A stretch of DNA of 64,000 bases from Nothopassalora personata (lineage: Eukaryota > Ascomycota > Dothideomycetes > Mycosphaerellales > Mycosphaerellaceae): the NCBI GenBank assembly GCA_033816765.1, contig CM066293.1, positions 1,364,001-1,428,000 on the forward strand. Direction: 5' to 3'. The notes beneath the pieces were generated by a model that ran no database searches, was not told the origin of the DNA, and saw only the letters and a program-made list of their open reading frames with translations. Position 1 is the stretch's first letter. Every line of letters starts with the position of its first letter. A program made the translations under genes and the position numbers. Positions 21,505 through 33,901 of the stretch are shown piece by piece.

Positions 21505-22417
21505 GTAATAAGACCTAGTTGTCTTATACATAATTGATGTAGTGTCGTAGGTATTGTTCTAGCGTTTAATTCATCCTTTCGGTTTATCCGTCTATTTCCG
21601 GATAATATGCTATTAATAGCTTATGTTTAATTCCGATCGTTTCTATAAGCGTCTTCTAGTAATTTAATGTGAATAGCTTATCTCTATCCGTTATAAACGC
21701 TTAAGGGAATCCGTAGTATCGGACAAGTCTATCTAGTACGAGGTATCCGAGCTGCTCTGTATTATATGTCTCTAATATAGGAATGAAGTATGCGTATTTC
21801 GTGAGTCTATTAACTATAACTAGTATTATGTCGTATAGTTGTTTCGTAACTTAATCTCTTAACGGTAGGAGTTTCGTAATAAAGTCTATTATAACTTCGT
21901 CCTATAGTTTTGTCGGTAGTGTCCTAAACTGTAGGTAACCGTATTTTGCATGTCTCGCAGCCTTGTTTCGTTAGTAGTATACGCATTGTTTAATGTAGCG
22001 TAACACCTTAAGTCTCATCTATAGAAATAAGAAACTACGTTATATTAGGTCTATTGTTTTCGAAGTTCTAGGGTACCTATATATTAGTCCGTCGTGATGT
22101 TATCGTATACATTCTTCTTCTCGATCCTTTAGTACCTAGTATTTTCCTTACGATATAGGAAATTGTTCGTCCCTATCGCCTAATATCCGTACGATGTTAT
22201 TAAATTCTCTTATATTAGTACTAAGACTTCCGTCGGGGTTTGTCTTTAGTATTTTGTGTTACACTAGTTCTTTTTCTTCTATATAGTCGCTTCTTCGGCT
22301 TAGCGCGTCGGCGCGGCCGTTCTCTCTTCCTAGAGTATATTTAATTTCGAACTTATACTATCCTAGTAGCTCCGACTAGCGGGCTTGCCTTCGGGTAAGT
22401 TCTTTCGTCGTCGTGAA
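21505..22417 (-). pseudogene. pol: D pol remnant, integrase part
   Basis: Continues D pol after element E; corresponds to about 44335-45240 of I (integrase core, zinc finger, end of RNase H). RIP stops throughout. Ends at the gtgaa duplicate (22413-22417), where element F is inserted. Confidence 0.88.
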
Positions 22418-22579
22418 TGTTACGGGTGAACGACGTATATACTAAAGTTCTATGAAGTTTATAATAAGTTCGATATAGAAGAAAGGGGAAGTTATACGCT
22501 ATCCGAGGAAAAGGTGTCGGAAAGCAATCCGAACGCATAGGCGTAGCCTATACTAAGAAACAGGGGCCCGCCCCTTACA
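22418..22579 (-). repeat. 3' LTR of element F
   Basis: 162 bp from tgttacgggtg to ccttaca. It contains taagttcgat (22465-22474), complementary to the leader at 29439-29448; in the other LTR this reads taagtttgat after a C-to-T change. Confidence 0.9.
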
Positions 22580-24080
22580 CTACCCCCCCCTTCCTCCTCC
22601 GCCGCCCCTAGTTATAGCTCCGCCCTAGAGCCTATTGTCCTAGGTGTTCTCGTTAGGCTCGCAATAGGAAGTGCCCGAGCTTCTCTTCCTTATTGTCTAG
22701 CCCCGCCGACGCCGAGATGAAGTATTGTTACCTAGGTAAGTGTAAGGTTTACTATTGTCTATTAAGTAACAATAGCTATTGTTACATATAAATAATAGGA
22801 GCCTAGAACATATCTTTAGGTTCTCGTTCTCTTTTTTCTTTTCTTTCTTTTCCTTATCGCCCACCGTACGCGTAAGTCGCCCCTCCCCCTCCCCCTAGCT
22901 AAGCGTCTCTAGCCTTAGGGGCATATTCGCGTATCTTATGCCTATCGCTTAGGGAGACGACATTTTCCCTACGGGTTCCGATAGATACTAATAGCATACC
23001 GTAAATAGAAACCACTACTACTACATCTTCTATTAATACTATTAAGTAAGTCCGAATAAATTCCTACGGAGACCGAAACATTCTAACCGGAGCCTAGTTT
23101 AAAATGTCGTAACGCCGCATCTACTACGTCCCCTACGCCTCTACTAGCGTAGACTACGTCTCCTAGTATGTAAGTACCGGTCCTCGTCCTATTCTTATCG
23201 GGGTCCGCTAATTATTGTTAGGGCGTAACCGCGCGCGCCTACTAGGCCTACAATACTAATCGTAAGCATTGCGAGGACATGTATATACCGCGCGGACCGC
23301 GAAGGAAAATCATCGCTAACCGCGCGTTTTAGGCCGGAGCTCGCCTACGCCGCCTATACTAAGTGGACCCGCGCTACTAACTAGAACCGCGCGTAAGCAT
23401 CCTCCCTAGCGTCCTCCGCCACTTTTCTACCGGCTAACGGTCTTTTAGCGACGACGCCCGTACTAAGCTCCGCGCCGTCCTTAAAGCCTAGAAGGCTTTA
23501 AAGCCTCTCTAGCGTGCTAGTATACTCTCCCGGTAAGTTTCTACGGCCTCCGCCTCTTTATACGCGCTTACCGATTATATTAGTACGGTCGCCGCTAAGG
23601 TTATAGGTACTATAGCTAATGCTTAGCTTACCTTTAGGTAGACGTATGTACTACGGGCCCCGTTATAAAACCATCGCTAACCAATCTCTTAGTCCCGGGG
23701 GCGCCCTACGCGACCTCTAGCTAGGCTAGCGCCGCGTGCGTTAGGCCTTAGCCTCTACTAACTAGCCTTCGGGTACCCTCGTCTTTCGCGCGGGCCACGA
23801 CCGGGCCATTACAGTATATAGTTATCCCGAAAGGGATCGGGCTCCGCTACTTTTACGGCGGACGCCGCTAAAATGAAACGCTCTTAAACTTACCTATACC
23901 TTCTCACTTCTCTCTATCTCCTAAAAAAACTCTCTAACCTAAAAGAACGCCTACCTTTTCTAAACGCCTGTATCTACGCTAAACCCCTAGTAATCCTTAC
24001 CTTTTCGCCTTCTCCCCCTTCTATTCGTATCCTATGCCTCCTTCGGTCCGTTATGCGTTATTAGGTTACTATATCTCCTC
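22580..24080. other. F 3' region between LTR and chromodomain
   Basis: About 1.5 kb after the pol end. On the plus strand, in the frame of codon 23270, one reads RAY-stop-AYNTNRKHC. If the two Tyr codons are RIPed Cys, this is a C-x2-C-x6-C module, so it may be the decayed antisense gene seen in the other elements. No start codon or second half of the cluster could be found. Nothing else was recognised here. Confidence 0.35.
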
Positions 24081-27000
24081 TCAAAGTTATCCGCGGCTAC
24101 TGTGTTCGCGAGGTACCCTAATGGTTCCTATATAGGCTTGTAGTATCCGGTCTATTTTACTAGGACTTCGCGTACTCGGCCTCTACCTCTAACCTTAGTT
24201 CTAGCGTAAAGGATCTCTTCTACCTACTACTCTTCGTAAGACTCAATTATAATAGGGTCCGGCTATTTGTTATCGATCTCCTGTCTAGGTAAGGGGTCTT
24301 AGCTTACAGGTCGTAGTAAGTTAGGATAGAAGACCGGGTGGATCCCGTCGGGGATCCTAGATAAGCGTATAGATAACGGTAAGATTACTTCTACCACCGT
24401 ATACTTCGCGTGTCTATAGTCGAGGCTCTTCTTTAGTCGTATAGTAACATAGTTGCGTAGATCTAGCTAAACTTTGTTGCCTATACGATAGATTAGTACG
24501 GGCTTCCTATCCCGGTTAGCGTAGTCCTCCTATTTTTAGGCGGCTTCCGCTACGCTCGCCTAATACAGGTCCGTAATCTTTTGCATTCTTTCTACGAATA
24601 GCGTTACCCGTTACGCGGCGTCCAACTAAGAGGTCTCTAGATCCGGTTATAACTAAACGGGTAATAGTGCCTCGTATCCGTGTACCGCGAAGAAGGGGCT
24701 TATTCCTAGCCTAGCGTAATACCGCGCGTTTAGAGCAAGTTGCGCCGTAGGGAGCTAGCGTTTCTAGTCGGACTGCTTATAGTTAATGTAGTTACGAAGG
24801 TAAGCCTAGACTTCCTAGTTTAACCGTTCCGGGCCTCCGTCGGTTTATGGGTAGTAGGCGGAGCTAAGCCTCTATTTTATACTAGTTAAACGATAGAAGG
24901 TCCTCTAGAAGGTACTCGTCCAGTTAGTACCCCGGTTACTCGTAATAGCTTAAGGGAGGCCGTAGTATCTTACCTAGTAGTCTAAGAACCTTTTAGCGTA
25001 GTCCTCGGCTTTTATAGTAGGCATCGCTTCTAAAACGACGGTCTTGCTTAGTCGATCCTTAATTACCTAGAGGCAAGTGTTCCCTTACGACTCGGGCATG
25101 TCCGTTATAAAATCTATCGAGATCTCCTAGAAGAATCGGTCGGGGACTGGTAAGGGTTATAGGAGGCCGTGTTTTTATTCTCTCTACACCTTATTCCTAC
25201 CGTAGTAGTTATAGTTCCTTAAGAACTGCCTTACGTGCTTAGACTACAGGGGCTAGTAGAAGTTGCGACTTAGTATCGATGCTATAGAGTCCCGGCTAGG
25301 GTGGCCGTACACCGGTGAATCGTGTACGGATTAGATTAGCTTAGTTTGAAGGGTGTCGTTCTATAGAATCGCTATGTCCGCCTCCTTATAGTCGGACTCC
25401 GTAGAACTAGGAGCTCTAGGTACCTAAATCCTACCGCGGTAGCGAAGATACCCGTTACGGTCGATGCTATAGTTACCTACTTGTACCTTAAGTTTCACCT
25501 CGCTAGGAAGTAAACGCGCTCCTACCTTAATCGCGCGGTGTACCGCTTAGAACGTGCTGTCCTTCTCGATAGTTCTTTCCTAGAGGTCGTTTAGCTCCTA
25601 GTCTTAGAAGGGTCCCTATAGTACGCCCGGTAAATCCGCCTCTTCTATAGCGGATAGTCCTTCGAACTACGTAGCTAAGATTCGTACTAACGAAACCTTT
25701 ATAGTCGAGCTAACGTCTACTACCCTCGAGCCCGGCTAATTCTTCACGATGTCCGGTTCAAGAAACCTACGATACCGTAATAACTTATCGTCCTACCTAA
25801 GTGTGTCCTACTCCCTTCGAGAAAGGGCGTCCGGTACAATCACCTCGGTACCCGGCCTATACACTAGTGAAAACTGGAATTTTGTAACTTCCTTAACCTA
25901 CCGGATCTACCGTTCGGAAAGCTGTCTCTTCGTTATAAAGTATTCTAGGTTCTTGTAGTCCGTCTAGATTATAAAGGGCCTATATGTTTTTAACTCGGGA
26001 GCCTATTCCTTAAGATAGGACACTACCGCGAGCATCTCCTTATCGTAAATGTCGTAGTTAATCTTAGCCTTATTAAGCTTCTTCGAGTAGAATCCTACTA
26101 GTTTCACGACTCCGTCCTTTTCTTATAGGAGGGCGCCTCTAAGCTTAAAGCCGCTATAGTCCGTCTCTAAAAAGGTAGGGAGCTCCGGGTTCTAGTAGGC
26201 TAAAACTAGTGCTTTATAGTACTTATCCTTTAGGGACTTAAACGCATTAGCCTAACGATCTCCCTAGGAAAATACCTTGTTCTTGCCGGTTAGCGACGTT
26301 AAGGGCTCGGCGAGCTTCGAATAGTTTAGAATAAACATCCGGTAGTAGTTCGCGAAGCCTAAGAAACGCCGCACTTCCTTCTAGGTAACTAGTGCCTTCT
26401 AGTTCTTTACTACTACTACCTTCTCGGGGTCGGGTCCTACTCCTATCCCGTCGGCGTGTACAATAAACCCGAGGTACTTAACCTTCTTCTATACGAACTT
26501 ATACTTCCCTAGATCTAGGAAAAGGCCTCCGTCCTAAAGCTTCTAGAGCACGATGCGAACCTTCTAGAAATGGTCCTTTTTTGTTCCGTCGGAGTAAATA
26601 ACGACGTCGTTAGCGTAGGCCGAGGCAAAGTCGTCTAGGTAGTCCCGTAATAAACTGTTAATGTACCGCTAGAATATTATAGGGGCCCCGGACAAACCGA
26701 ACGGACATACTAGCTACTCCTAAAGACCGAATCTAGTTCGAAAAGCCGTCTTATACTCTTCGCCTCGAGCTATCCGAAGGTAGTAGAATGCGGTAATAAC
26801 GTTAACCTTCGTAATCTATCTAGCGCCCGTTAGATTCCGAATAGTTTCCGAGATTAATAGTAGCGGATAACGGTCCTACTTAGTAATCGAGTTCAATGCT
26901 CTGTAATTATAGTAGAACCTAAGTCCTCCCCCGGGCTTCCTTACGAATAAGACGGGAGCCGCCGCTTCTAAGGTAGAAGGGCGAATATAACCCTTACGCT

Positions 27001-27700
27001 ATAGTTCCGTTAGTGACTTCCGGAGGACAAGCAGCTCGTCTTTAGACATGCTATAGAGCGGTCCCTAGGGCAATAGTTCTAGGCTTCCGTCGGTTTTCGT
27101 CCGTATTTCGATCTTATAGTTAAGGTCGCCGCGGTATAGAGCTAGTTTATTAGCTTCCCTAGTGGAAAACAACGGCAGTATATCCTAAAGTTCTAGAGGT
27201 AAGTCCTTCTTAAGTTCCTCTCGCGTAGGCAGCTCCTTTTTACTAAGGGCTTTCTTAATATCTTCTACGGTTACCGCGGCAATTATAGCGAAACGCTCAC
27301 CCGACTCGTGTTCTTCGTAGTTGCGCCCTTCGGGTACCTATTTCTTTACTAAGCCATCGTAGTACCGGCGCTTTTTAGGCGCGGTCCGGATCTAATTATG
27401 CGCCTTCTACAGGTTCCCTAGGATTATAGGGAAGTCTAGATTAGACACGATATAAGCATAAACTACCTAGTAGATCCCGGCAATTTCTATGCGGAAGGCG
27501 ACTACTCCTTCGATCGAGTTCCGTATCGCCTTCGTAAACCCTATAGCCCTACGGCTCTCGTTACTAACATACGTAAGACCGAGGCCTTTCGCTAAGTCTC
27601 CGTTAATTATAGCGTAGTATATACATCCTTTATCGATAAGGGTAAACGTTCCGTAACTTTCGTTTAGGAGTACGTTAGTATATATAAGATTCCTATTTAT
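24080..27700 (-). pseudogene. pol: RIPed pol of element F
   Basis: Minus-strand pol in order: protease near 27400-27600, reverse transcriptase about 26450-27000 ([21 protein letters not shown] readable in part, with stops after), RNase H about 25750-26300, integrase about 24850-25300, chromodomain about 24110-24240 (EILYARTKVRGRGRVREVLV then KWTGY with RIP changes). Boundaries are approximate. Short open frames inside, such as 25749-25958, are chance. Confidence 0.75.
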
Positions 27701-28175
27701 AGAACTCTTAACTACGTTCCACCCCTTTACTAGTGCTTCTTTGTCTCCTAGTTCTAGCTTTCGACTAGGAGCTAGTCTTTTCCTATCTCTCCGGGATCCA
27801 ACTTAAACCCGTCGTCCTCTAGGATCGGCGCGACCGAGGCCGCGTTAATCCTAGTGGGATTAACTGCTACGGCGTACGGGCATTTCTTTACTCGATGTCC
27901 GCTCGCTCTATAGCGGAAGTAGAGCTATTCTTAGCGCCTACGATCCCTCTCCGCGGTATCTACCCATTTTACTCTCTACCTCCCTTTATCCTCCTTCCGA
28001 TCTCTACGACTTCTAGGGCGGCCTCCGCTTATCCGGGTTGGTGCTATAATGGTGTTACTATCGGTATTAACCTAGTTACTAGCCGCTCTCGTAAAAGAAC
28101 GGGTAGTAACTATAGCGGTTGTACTAGAGTCCTTATTATTATCCTTCTACCTCTTATAGGCTATTTTGAACTGGT

Positions 28176-28584
28176 TGTTATTGTCTCGTTCCAGGGCTAG
28201 TCTCAAAAGAGAGATAAGTCAAGTCACGTGGCGGTATTATTCTTTGGAGAGGCTGAAGCAAGCTGAGCGAAGATAAATGATAGGAATAAGAGTTGTATTC
28301 CAATCAGTGAGATAGTAACATGAGTTGAACGCATTAGAACCATAAGGGTTTCTAGCGTTCCTAAATACAAAGGAGATAGAGCGTTTGCTCTCCGTGCTCT
28401 CCATGCTCTCCATGCTCTCTCGAGATCACCGAGATCAACGAGATCAAGGAGATCACTTCAGTTGCTCTCTCGGTTCCTTGGTTTTATTCCTGCGGGTGAG
28501 AGAGCACTTCTCGGGCGGAAGCGCCCACCAATTGTGGAGGTCTGATTGGTTAGCTTCCTTCAGCCCCAGATCAGAACCGTAACA
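28176..28584 (-). repeat. Solo LTR s2, little RIPed, novel U3
   Basis: 409 bp from tgttattgtctcg to ccgtaaca with perfect duplicates ctggt (28171-28175, 28585-28589). Its first 200 bp are nearly identical to the LTR core/R/U5 of element I. The rest (U3) is unrelated and holds two 9-bp tandem arrays. CpA is retained, so it is younger than the RIP of element F. Confidence 0.92.
28386..28456. repeat. 9-bp tandem arrays in U3 of solo LTR s2
   Basis: Two adjacent arrays: gctctcc(a/g)t repeated about four times (about 28387-28422) and gagatcaac-like units repeated about four times (about 28423-28456). They take the place of the arrays found in the other U3 types. Confidence 0.8.
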
Positions 28585-29449
28585 CTGGTCCGTGTCCTCG
28601 AGGTTAGTTATAATCCGTTCGACCTCCCCCGTAAACTCGTAGTAGTCCTCCTTTTTCGGCATAGCCGCCGTATATATCCGAACGGGGTTCGAGAAGGTGT
28701 TACGTAAGTAACTAATCTTCGCGTCGTCGCTCTAGTTCTCTCCGCCGGCGCTTAGTAGGAGTCCGTCGAATTTCATCTAGTAATCGTACTAAGGTTAACC
28801 GTTCGTATGTTTAATCTTAGTAAGCTGCTCTAGGGCCTTGGCGCGCTCGTTACTATTACCGAAGACTTTCTCGAGTTGTGTAAAGAAAGCAACGGGGTCC
28901 TTCCTAAGTTCGCCGTCTCCCTTATCCTAGAAGTGCCATATCCTAGTACGCTCTCTCGCTAGTAAGGTGTCGTTAATCGCGTCCTAGTAATACTCCTTAG
29001 AGAGCGTCGGTTTTAGGGCGGATCGCACCCTAAAAGAGCTCTTTAACCTTAAGAAGTAATCGCGGAATGTCTCTACCTTACCGTCCTAGGAAGGGAGGTT
29101 CTAACCTCTAGGACCCGACGGTTCTTCTCCGGTACGCGGCGAGGGCGCGGCGGCGTTTAGCGTCTATAGTAGCTATCTTATTAGGTCACTAGTAGTCGTC
29201 TCGTTATAAACTAGTAGCGAGACTATAGGTGTTAACTAACGTCGAGCGTCTTCCGATTCTTTTAAAGCGGCGCGCGTTGTAATTAACTCGGCTTATATCT
29301 CTTCCTATCGCTAGTATAGTTACTATAGCATAAGTTAGAAGTTTTTATTCGGGGCACTAGTCCCGGGGTTCTCGCTACCCGGCGACGTTATTACGTATCC
29401 CGTCTCTTTAATGGTAGGTGCCTAGCTAATTCGAATGGATCGAACTTAA

Positions 29450-29611
29450 TGTTACGGGTGAACGACGTATATACTAAAGTTCTATAAAGTTTATAATAAG
29501 TTTGATATAGAAGAAAGGGGAAGTTACACGCTATCCGAGGAAAAGGTGTCGGAAAGCAATCCGAACGCATAGGCGTAGCCTATGCTAAGAAACAGGGGCC
29601 CGCCCCTTATA
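29450..29611 (-). repeat. 5' LTR of element F
   Basis: 162 bp matching 22418-22579 with a few RIP-type differences (end ttata for ttaca). Followed by the gtgaa duplicate and the resumed D pol. Confidence 0.9.
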
Positions 29612-29616
29612 GTGAA

Positions 29617-31476
29617 GTACGTAAGATTCTTATAGTTAGAAAGAATCGTTAACTTCGGTAGGCCCTCGATATATACTCTCTAATGTTACATAGTAGTAAC
29701 AATAGCTAGAAGCTCTTTATTATAGATGTCGTAGTTCTGTTCCGCTATAGTTATTTTCCGGGAGTAATAGGCTACTAGGTGTCTTTACCTATCGTATGTC
29801 TATGTTAGACATGCGCCTATTGCTATATTAGACGCATCGGTCTCGATGTAGACTTCCTTACTACTATCGAATAGTCGAAGCGTAGGGGCTAAAGCGCATT
29901 ATTCCTTAAGTTTCTTAAATGCTTCAATCTATTCCTTTCCCTATTTCTAAGTAACGTCTTTTCTCGTAAGCATCGTTATTAGTACTACTGTCTTTACGTA
30001 GTCCTTAATGAATTTCCGGTTGTAGTTCGCTAGTCTAAGGAATGATTATACGTCCTTAACTGTTTTTAGTTCTAGCTATTCTCTAATTAACTATGTCTTC
30101 GTAGGGTCGATTGTTATCCCTATAGTGCTAATAATAAAGCCTAAGAATTTAACTTCTTTCTTATAGAATTCGCATTTCTCGGGTACCGTCTTGAATCCTA
30201 ATTACGTGAGTCGTTCGAAGACGTCCTAGACTTGTTTTATGTGTTCCTATAGGGATCCTTTTATATAGACTAGTATATCGTCTATATAGGCGATAACGCA
30301 TACGTCGAGTAGGTCTCTAAGTGTTTCGTTAATAAGGTCCTAGTAGGATGCGGGTGCGTTAGTTAATCCCATTAGTATAACTAAGAATTCGTAGAGTCCG
30401 TATCTTATTCTAAAAGCGGTTTTCCATTCTTCTCCTTCTACTATTCGTATAGCATAAAAGGTATCTCGTAGGCTAATCTTCGTGTACTAGTCCGATCCGG
30501 TTAATCTGTCTTATGCTTCTTCGATGTTAGGTAGCGGGTATCGGTTCTTAATCGTAATCTCGTTTAACTTCCTATAGTCTTGTACGAGTCGTAACTTCCC
30601 GTTTGCTTTTAGAACGAACATATATAGAGTTCCTACACTCGAGGTAGATCTTCTTATCTATCCTTTAGCTAGCTTCTCCTTTAGCTATTCTCGTAGGGTC
30701 TATAGCTCTTTCTTAGACATTTAATATAGGGGTCCCTATAGAGGCTCTTTCCCTAGCTAAATGTTAATCTTGTAATCCTATAGGCGGTGCTTAGGTAAGG
30801 AGGTTTTGCCTCTCTCCTCTTTAAAGAGTCGCGACCACTTACGATACTCCTTAGGAATACTTAACTCTAAGATGTTAGTATTCTTCGATGGTACGTTACT
30901 TCTATTACTACTAGTAACTTCGTAACCCGGCGGCCCTACGCTAGTGTCTATCCCGGTCGAAGGTAGTTCTTCTATCCTTCTATTCGGCGTAAGCTATATC
31001 CTATTTAGCTATCTCTTTACCTTATCTACTAGTAAACGCTACCGCTACGTAGGCTAAATGTCGATAACGTAGTCGCATTCCCTAAATGTAAGTACTCCTC
31101 TTCTCTAGTCAATTACTAGATTGTGCTTTCTTAACTAAGGTATACCTAGTACGATGTTATAACTAGCTATATTAGTAACATCTAAGATAATCTCCTCGTA
31201 GTGCCGTTAGATAGTAAGTGGTAGCGGTATCGTCTCGCGCTCTATACTAGGTAAGGATAATCCGTCTACCGCGATTAATTTATAACTCTCTTTCTTCTTA
31301 TAGGTAGCGATCCTATGTCTTATAATAAATGATTCGGAGGTAAAGTTCCCGCTTACTCCGGAATCTATTATAGTATCTATCTTATACCCGTTAACGATAA
31401 TTTTAGTTCGAAACACTATTATCGTTAGTAATGCTTAAGCCTTTTCTATGTTGTATAACTCCCTTTAGTCGCTTAT
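29617..31476 (-). pseudogene. pol: D pol remnant, RNase H to protease
   Basis: Corresponds to 45246-47102 of I: RNase H, reverse transcriptase and protease, heavily RIPed. Start codon position 31474-31476 reads ATA on the minus strand. The 31207-31416 open piece is a preserved part of the protease containing IDSGVSGNFTS, where I has IDSGAAGNFIS. Confidence 0.9.
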
Positions 31477-33497
31477 TCCTAGGGAGTTAATCCTTTTCCC
31501 TGTTCGTATATAGGACGTCGTACTTCGTATCTCGAGGCCTCCGCTTAAACCTAGCGCGAGCCTTTCTATATCTACACCTACATTCGGTAACGTTCCTAGA
31601 TCTTCTACGTTTCTAAGTAGAGTCCGCGTGCGTGTTATACTACGTTACATAATTTATTCGATATAAATGTTCCTAACGGTATAAGATATCCGGTTCCTAT
31701 TATTCGGCTCCCTATCGGCGGTCGTTCTATAACGGCGGTTACTAGATTCTCGGTTGTTTCTATAAGTAGGTATCCCTAGGCTATGCCTCGTAGGGTGTCG
31801 AGTGTCTTATTAAACTTAATAGAGTATAGCATCCTTCGTCCGCCTATCTTAGGTAGGAATTCCTCGTGCCTTCTTTATAGGTGTACGATTATATTATATA
31901 ATTTCTTAGGTGTATTAATCGTAAAGGTCAGTTGTTTATTATCGTCGTTAGTATCGCTCTCTTCTCCTTCGGAGGAATCTTCTTCGCTTAATTCTTCCGG
32001 ATCCTAATCTTCTTCGATAGTATCTAGCCCGGTGGTTTCTTAACTTTCTTCCTATGGTTCCGGTAACTATAATCCGTTCTATCCTAGGTCTTGGTTTTCT
32101 TTATCGCTTTTATCGTTATTAAAGTAGGATTCGTCGATGTCTACTTCTCGGAGCGTAGCGTTTTGCCTATATGTCGCTCCTAGGGTTCCTCTCGGTTACT
32201 AAGGCTAATACCCTACGCCTAACTTCGCGGCGTAGTAAACTTAACACGAGTCTTAGTAACAGAATCGCTAATAAAGGCTTCTATAACCATTTCGAGATTC
32301 TAATTCGATCTCGTAGTCGACTCTTCGTGTTATTATGTTAAACTGTCGTAGTTAGTTCTTCGCATTAAATGGAATAACTACCATTTGCTACCTATAGTAT
32401 CCTCCTCGTCCTTCTAAGGGGTCTAGGAGAGGCATCGTGCTTTTATTACTAGCTCTCTCCCCCACTCTCCGAGTATAGTCGGTATCTCTTCGAGATCTAA
32501 CGCTACTCTCAGATTTACTAGTTCGGGGTTGTATTATATTAAATTGCTCGCGGCGCACTATATTTTTACCGCGGCAATCTCGCGCTATGTAGCCTTCCTT
32601 ACTATAGGCATAGCATGTAAGTTTTCCTTTTCCTTTAAAGGGCTTTCCGTAGCCCCTACTCTTATCGATCTTCCGTCCTCGTTAGGTAACGTCTAGTTCT
32701 ATTAGCTATGGTCTATAGTAGGGCTAGCTTTGTCGTAAGAATTCTCCCTTCGTAATGTATCCTCCTAAGGGTCTACGGTCCGGAGTATATCCTACTATTC
32801 CTCCTACCTTAGAATCGTATTTCTTTTCCTAGTGTCGTTCCTAGAGCTAGTTATCGATGTTAATCGACGCCTTTATTAGCTCTTCGAGGTTAGTAATCTG
32901 TCCCCCGTGTCTTATTAACTCGTCCTTAACGGAGTCCTTAAGTCTACGTCGGAACATAGTTATTAACGCCGTCTAGTCCCATCCGGTAATCTATCCGTAT
33001 TCTTCGAATTTGGCGGCATACTCTAAAGTAGACGTCTTCTACTTTAGGTATTGAATGATTCGTATAGCCTATTAGACTTCGTTCGAGGTTCTAAAGATTA
33101 ACTTCGTCTTTTCTTTAAAAAGGGTGTAGCTCCTAAACATTCTAGTAGGGTCTAATCGTCCTATACCTTTAAGGTATTCCTTAAGGTAAGGTTTAATCCA
33201 GTTCTACGCACTTCCGCGAAGGTACGTAATAGCGAAGATAGTTCTTTTATCGGCATCGACTAGGTTAAACATAAGGTACATATCTATCTAATTAATCTAG
33301 TCGTTGAACTTAGCTCTATCTCTATAGAAGAGGTCTAGCTTAGTAGTCTTAACGTCGTTCTTCCTTAGAGTAGGCTCGTTATCGTCATTAGACTTATCGT
33401 CCTTCGTAGTAGTAGTCTATTATAGTAGCGCACGGCGGATGCTTCCTACTTCGCTAGGGGCGGGTGTTCCCCTACTAGCTACTTAAGTAGCGCTTAT
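31473..33497 (-). pseudogene. gag: RIPed gag of element D
   Basis: 675 codons collinear with I gag (offset 15626). Start codon at 33495-33497 mutated to ATA, stop TAA at 31473-31475, RIP stops throughout. Knuckle region about 32560-32620. Confidence 0.9.
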
Positions 33498-33514
33498 CCT
33501 AAGGGCGTTTAAAG

Positions 33515-33901
33515 TGTTATTATCTCGTTCTAGGGCTAGTCTTAAAAGAGAGATAAGTTAAGTTACGTAGCGGTATTATTCTTTAGAGAGGCTAAAGTAA
33601 GCTAAGCGAAGATGAATGATAGGAATAAGAGTTATATTCCAATTAGTGAGATAGTAACATGAGTTAAACGCATTAGAACTATAAGGGTTTCTAGCGTTCC
33701 TAAATATAAAGGAGATTCGCGGCGTAGAGCCTATAGCTTAGTATAATCACCTTAATTAGTCCTACTAAGCATACTAATTACACTAATCAGTCCGTGAAGT
33801 GATTAGTGTCACGTGCGTCTAGATGATTAGTATTACGTGTCTCTAAGTAATTAGTGTTTCGTATGTCTAGTCGGGGCTGCCGTTTGGACCGAACCGTAAC
33901 A
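33515..33901 (-). repeat. 5' LTR of element D
   Basis: 387 bp from tgttattatctcg to ccgtaaca. U3 is of the E type, with 24-bp CACGT repeats, not of the type in D's left LTR. The flank at 33902 is copia 1. Confidence 0.88.

Larger units (their letters stand above)
27701..29449 (-). pseudogene. gag: RIPed gag of element F with inserted solo LTR
   Basis: Region between pol and the 5' LTR. A zinc knuckle is recognisable at about 27870-27925 (YFRYRASGHRVKKC, with Tyr where Cys is expected). Solo LTR s2 at 28176-28584 interrupts it. Leader bases 29439-29448 match the LTR as an inverted repeat (see the F LTRs). Confidence 0.7.
22418..29611 (-). mobile_element. Element F: full-length RIPed chromovirus with short LTRs
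   Basis: Bounded by 162-bp LTRs (22418-22579, 29450-29611) and the duplicate gtgaa (22413-22417, 29612-29616). The purine-tract complement ctacccccccc after the left LTR sets the minus orientation. It belongs to a family different from I and K and carries solo LTR s2. Confidence 0.92.
12861..33901 (-). mobile_element. Element D: RIPed gypsy split by E and F
   Basis: Minus-strand element whose pol runs through 14622, 22417 and 31476 in pieces that rejoin exactly at the target duplicates of E (tagta) and F (gtgaa). It ends in a 5' LTR at 33515-33901. Its left LTR (about 12861-13217) has a different U3, and the two outer flanks (gypsy C and copia 1) do not match. It is therefore probably a recombinant of two elements rather than one clean insertion. 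Confidence 0.85.

Noticed and set aside
27895..28200. 101-codon plus-strand frame at the F gag and s2 border
   Set aside because: Spans the junction of a RIPed gag and the solo LTR; antisense to the zinc knuckle.
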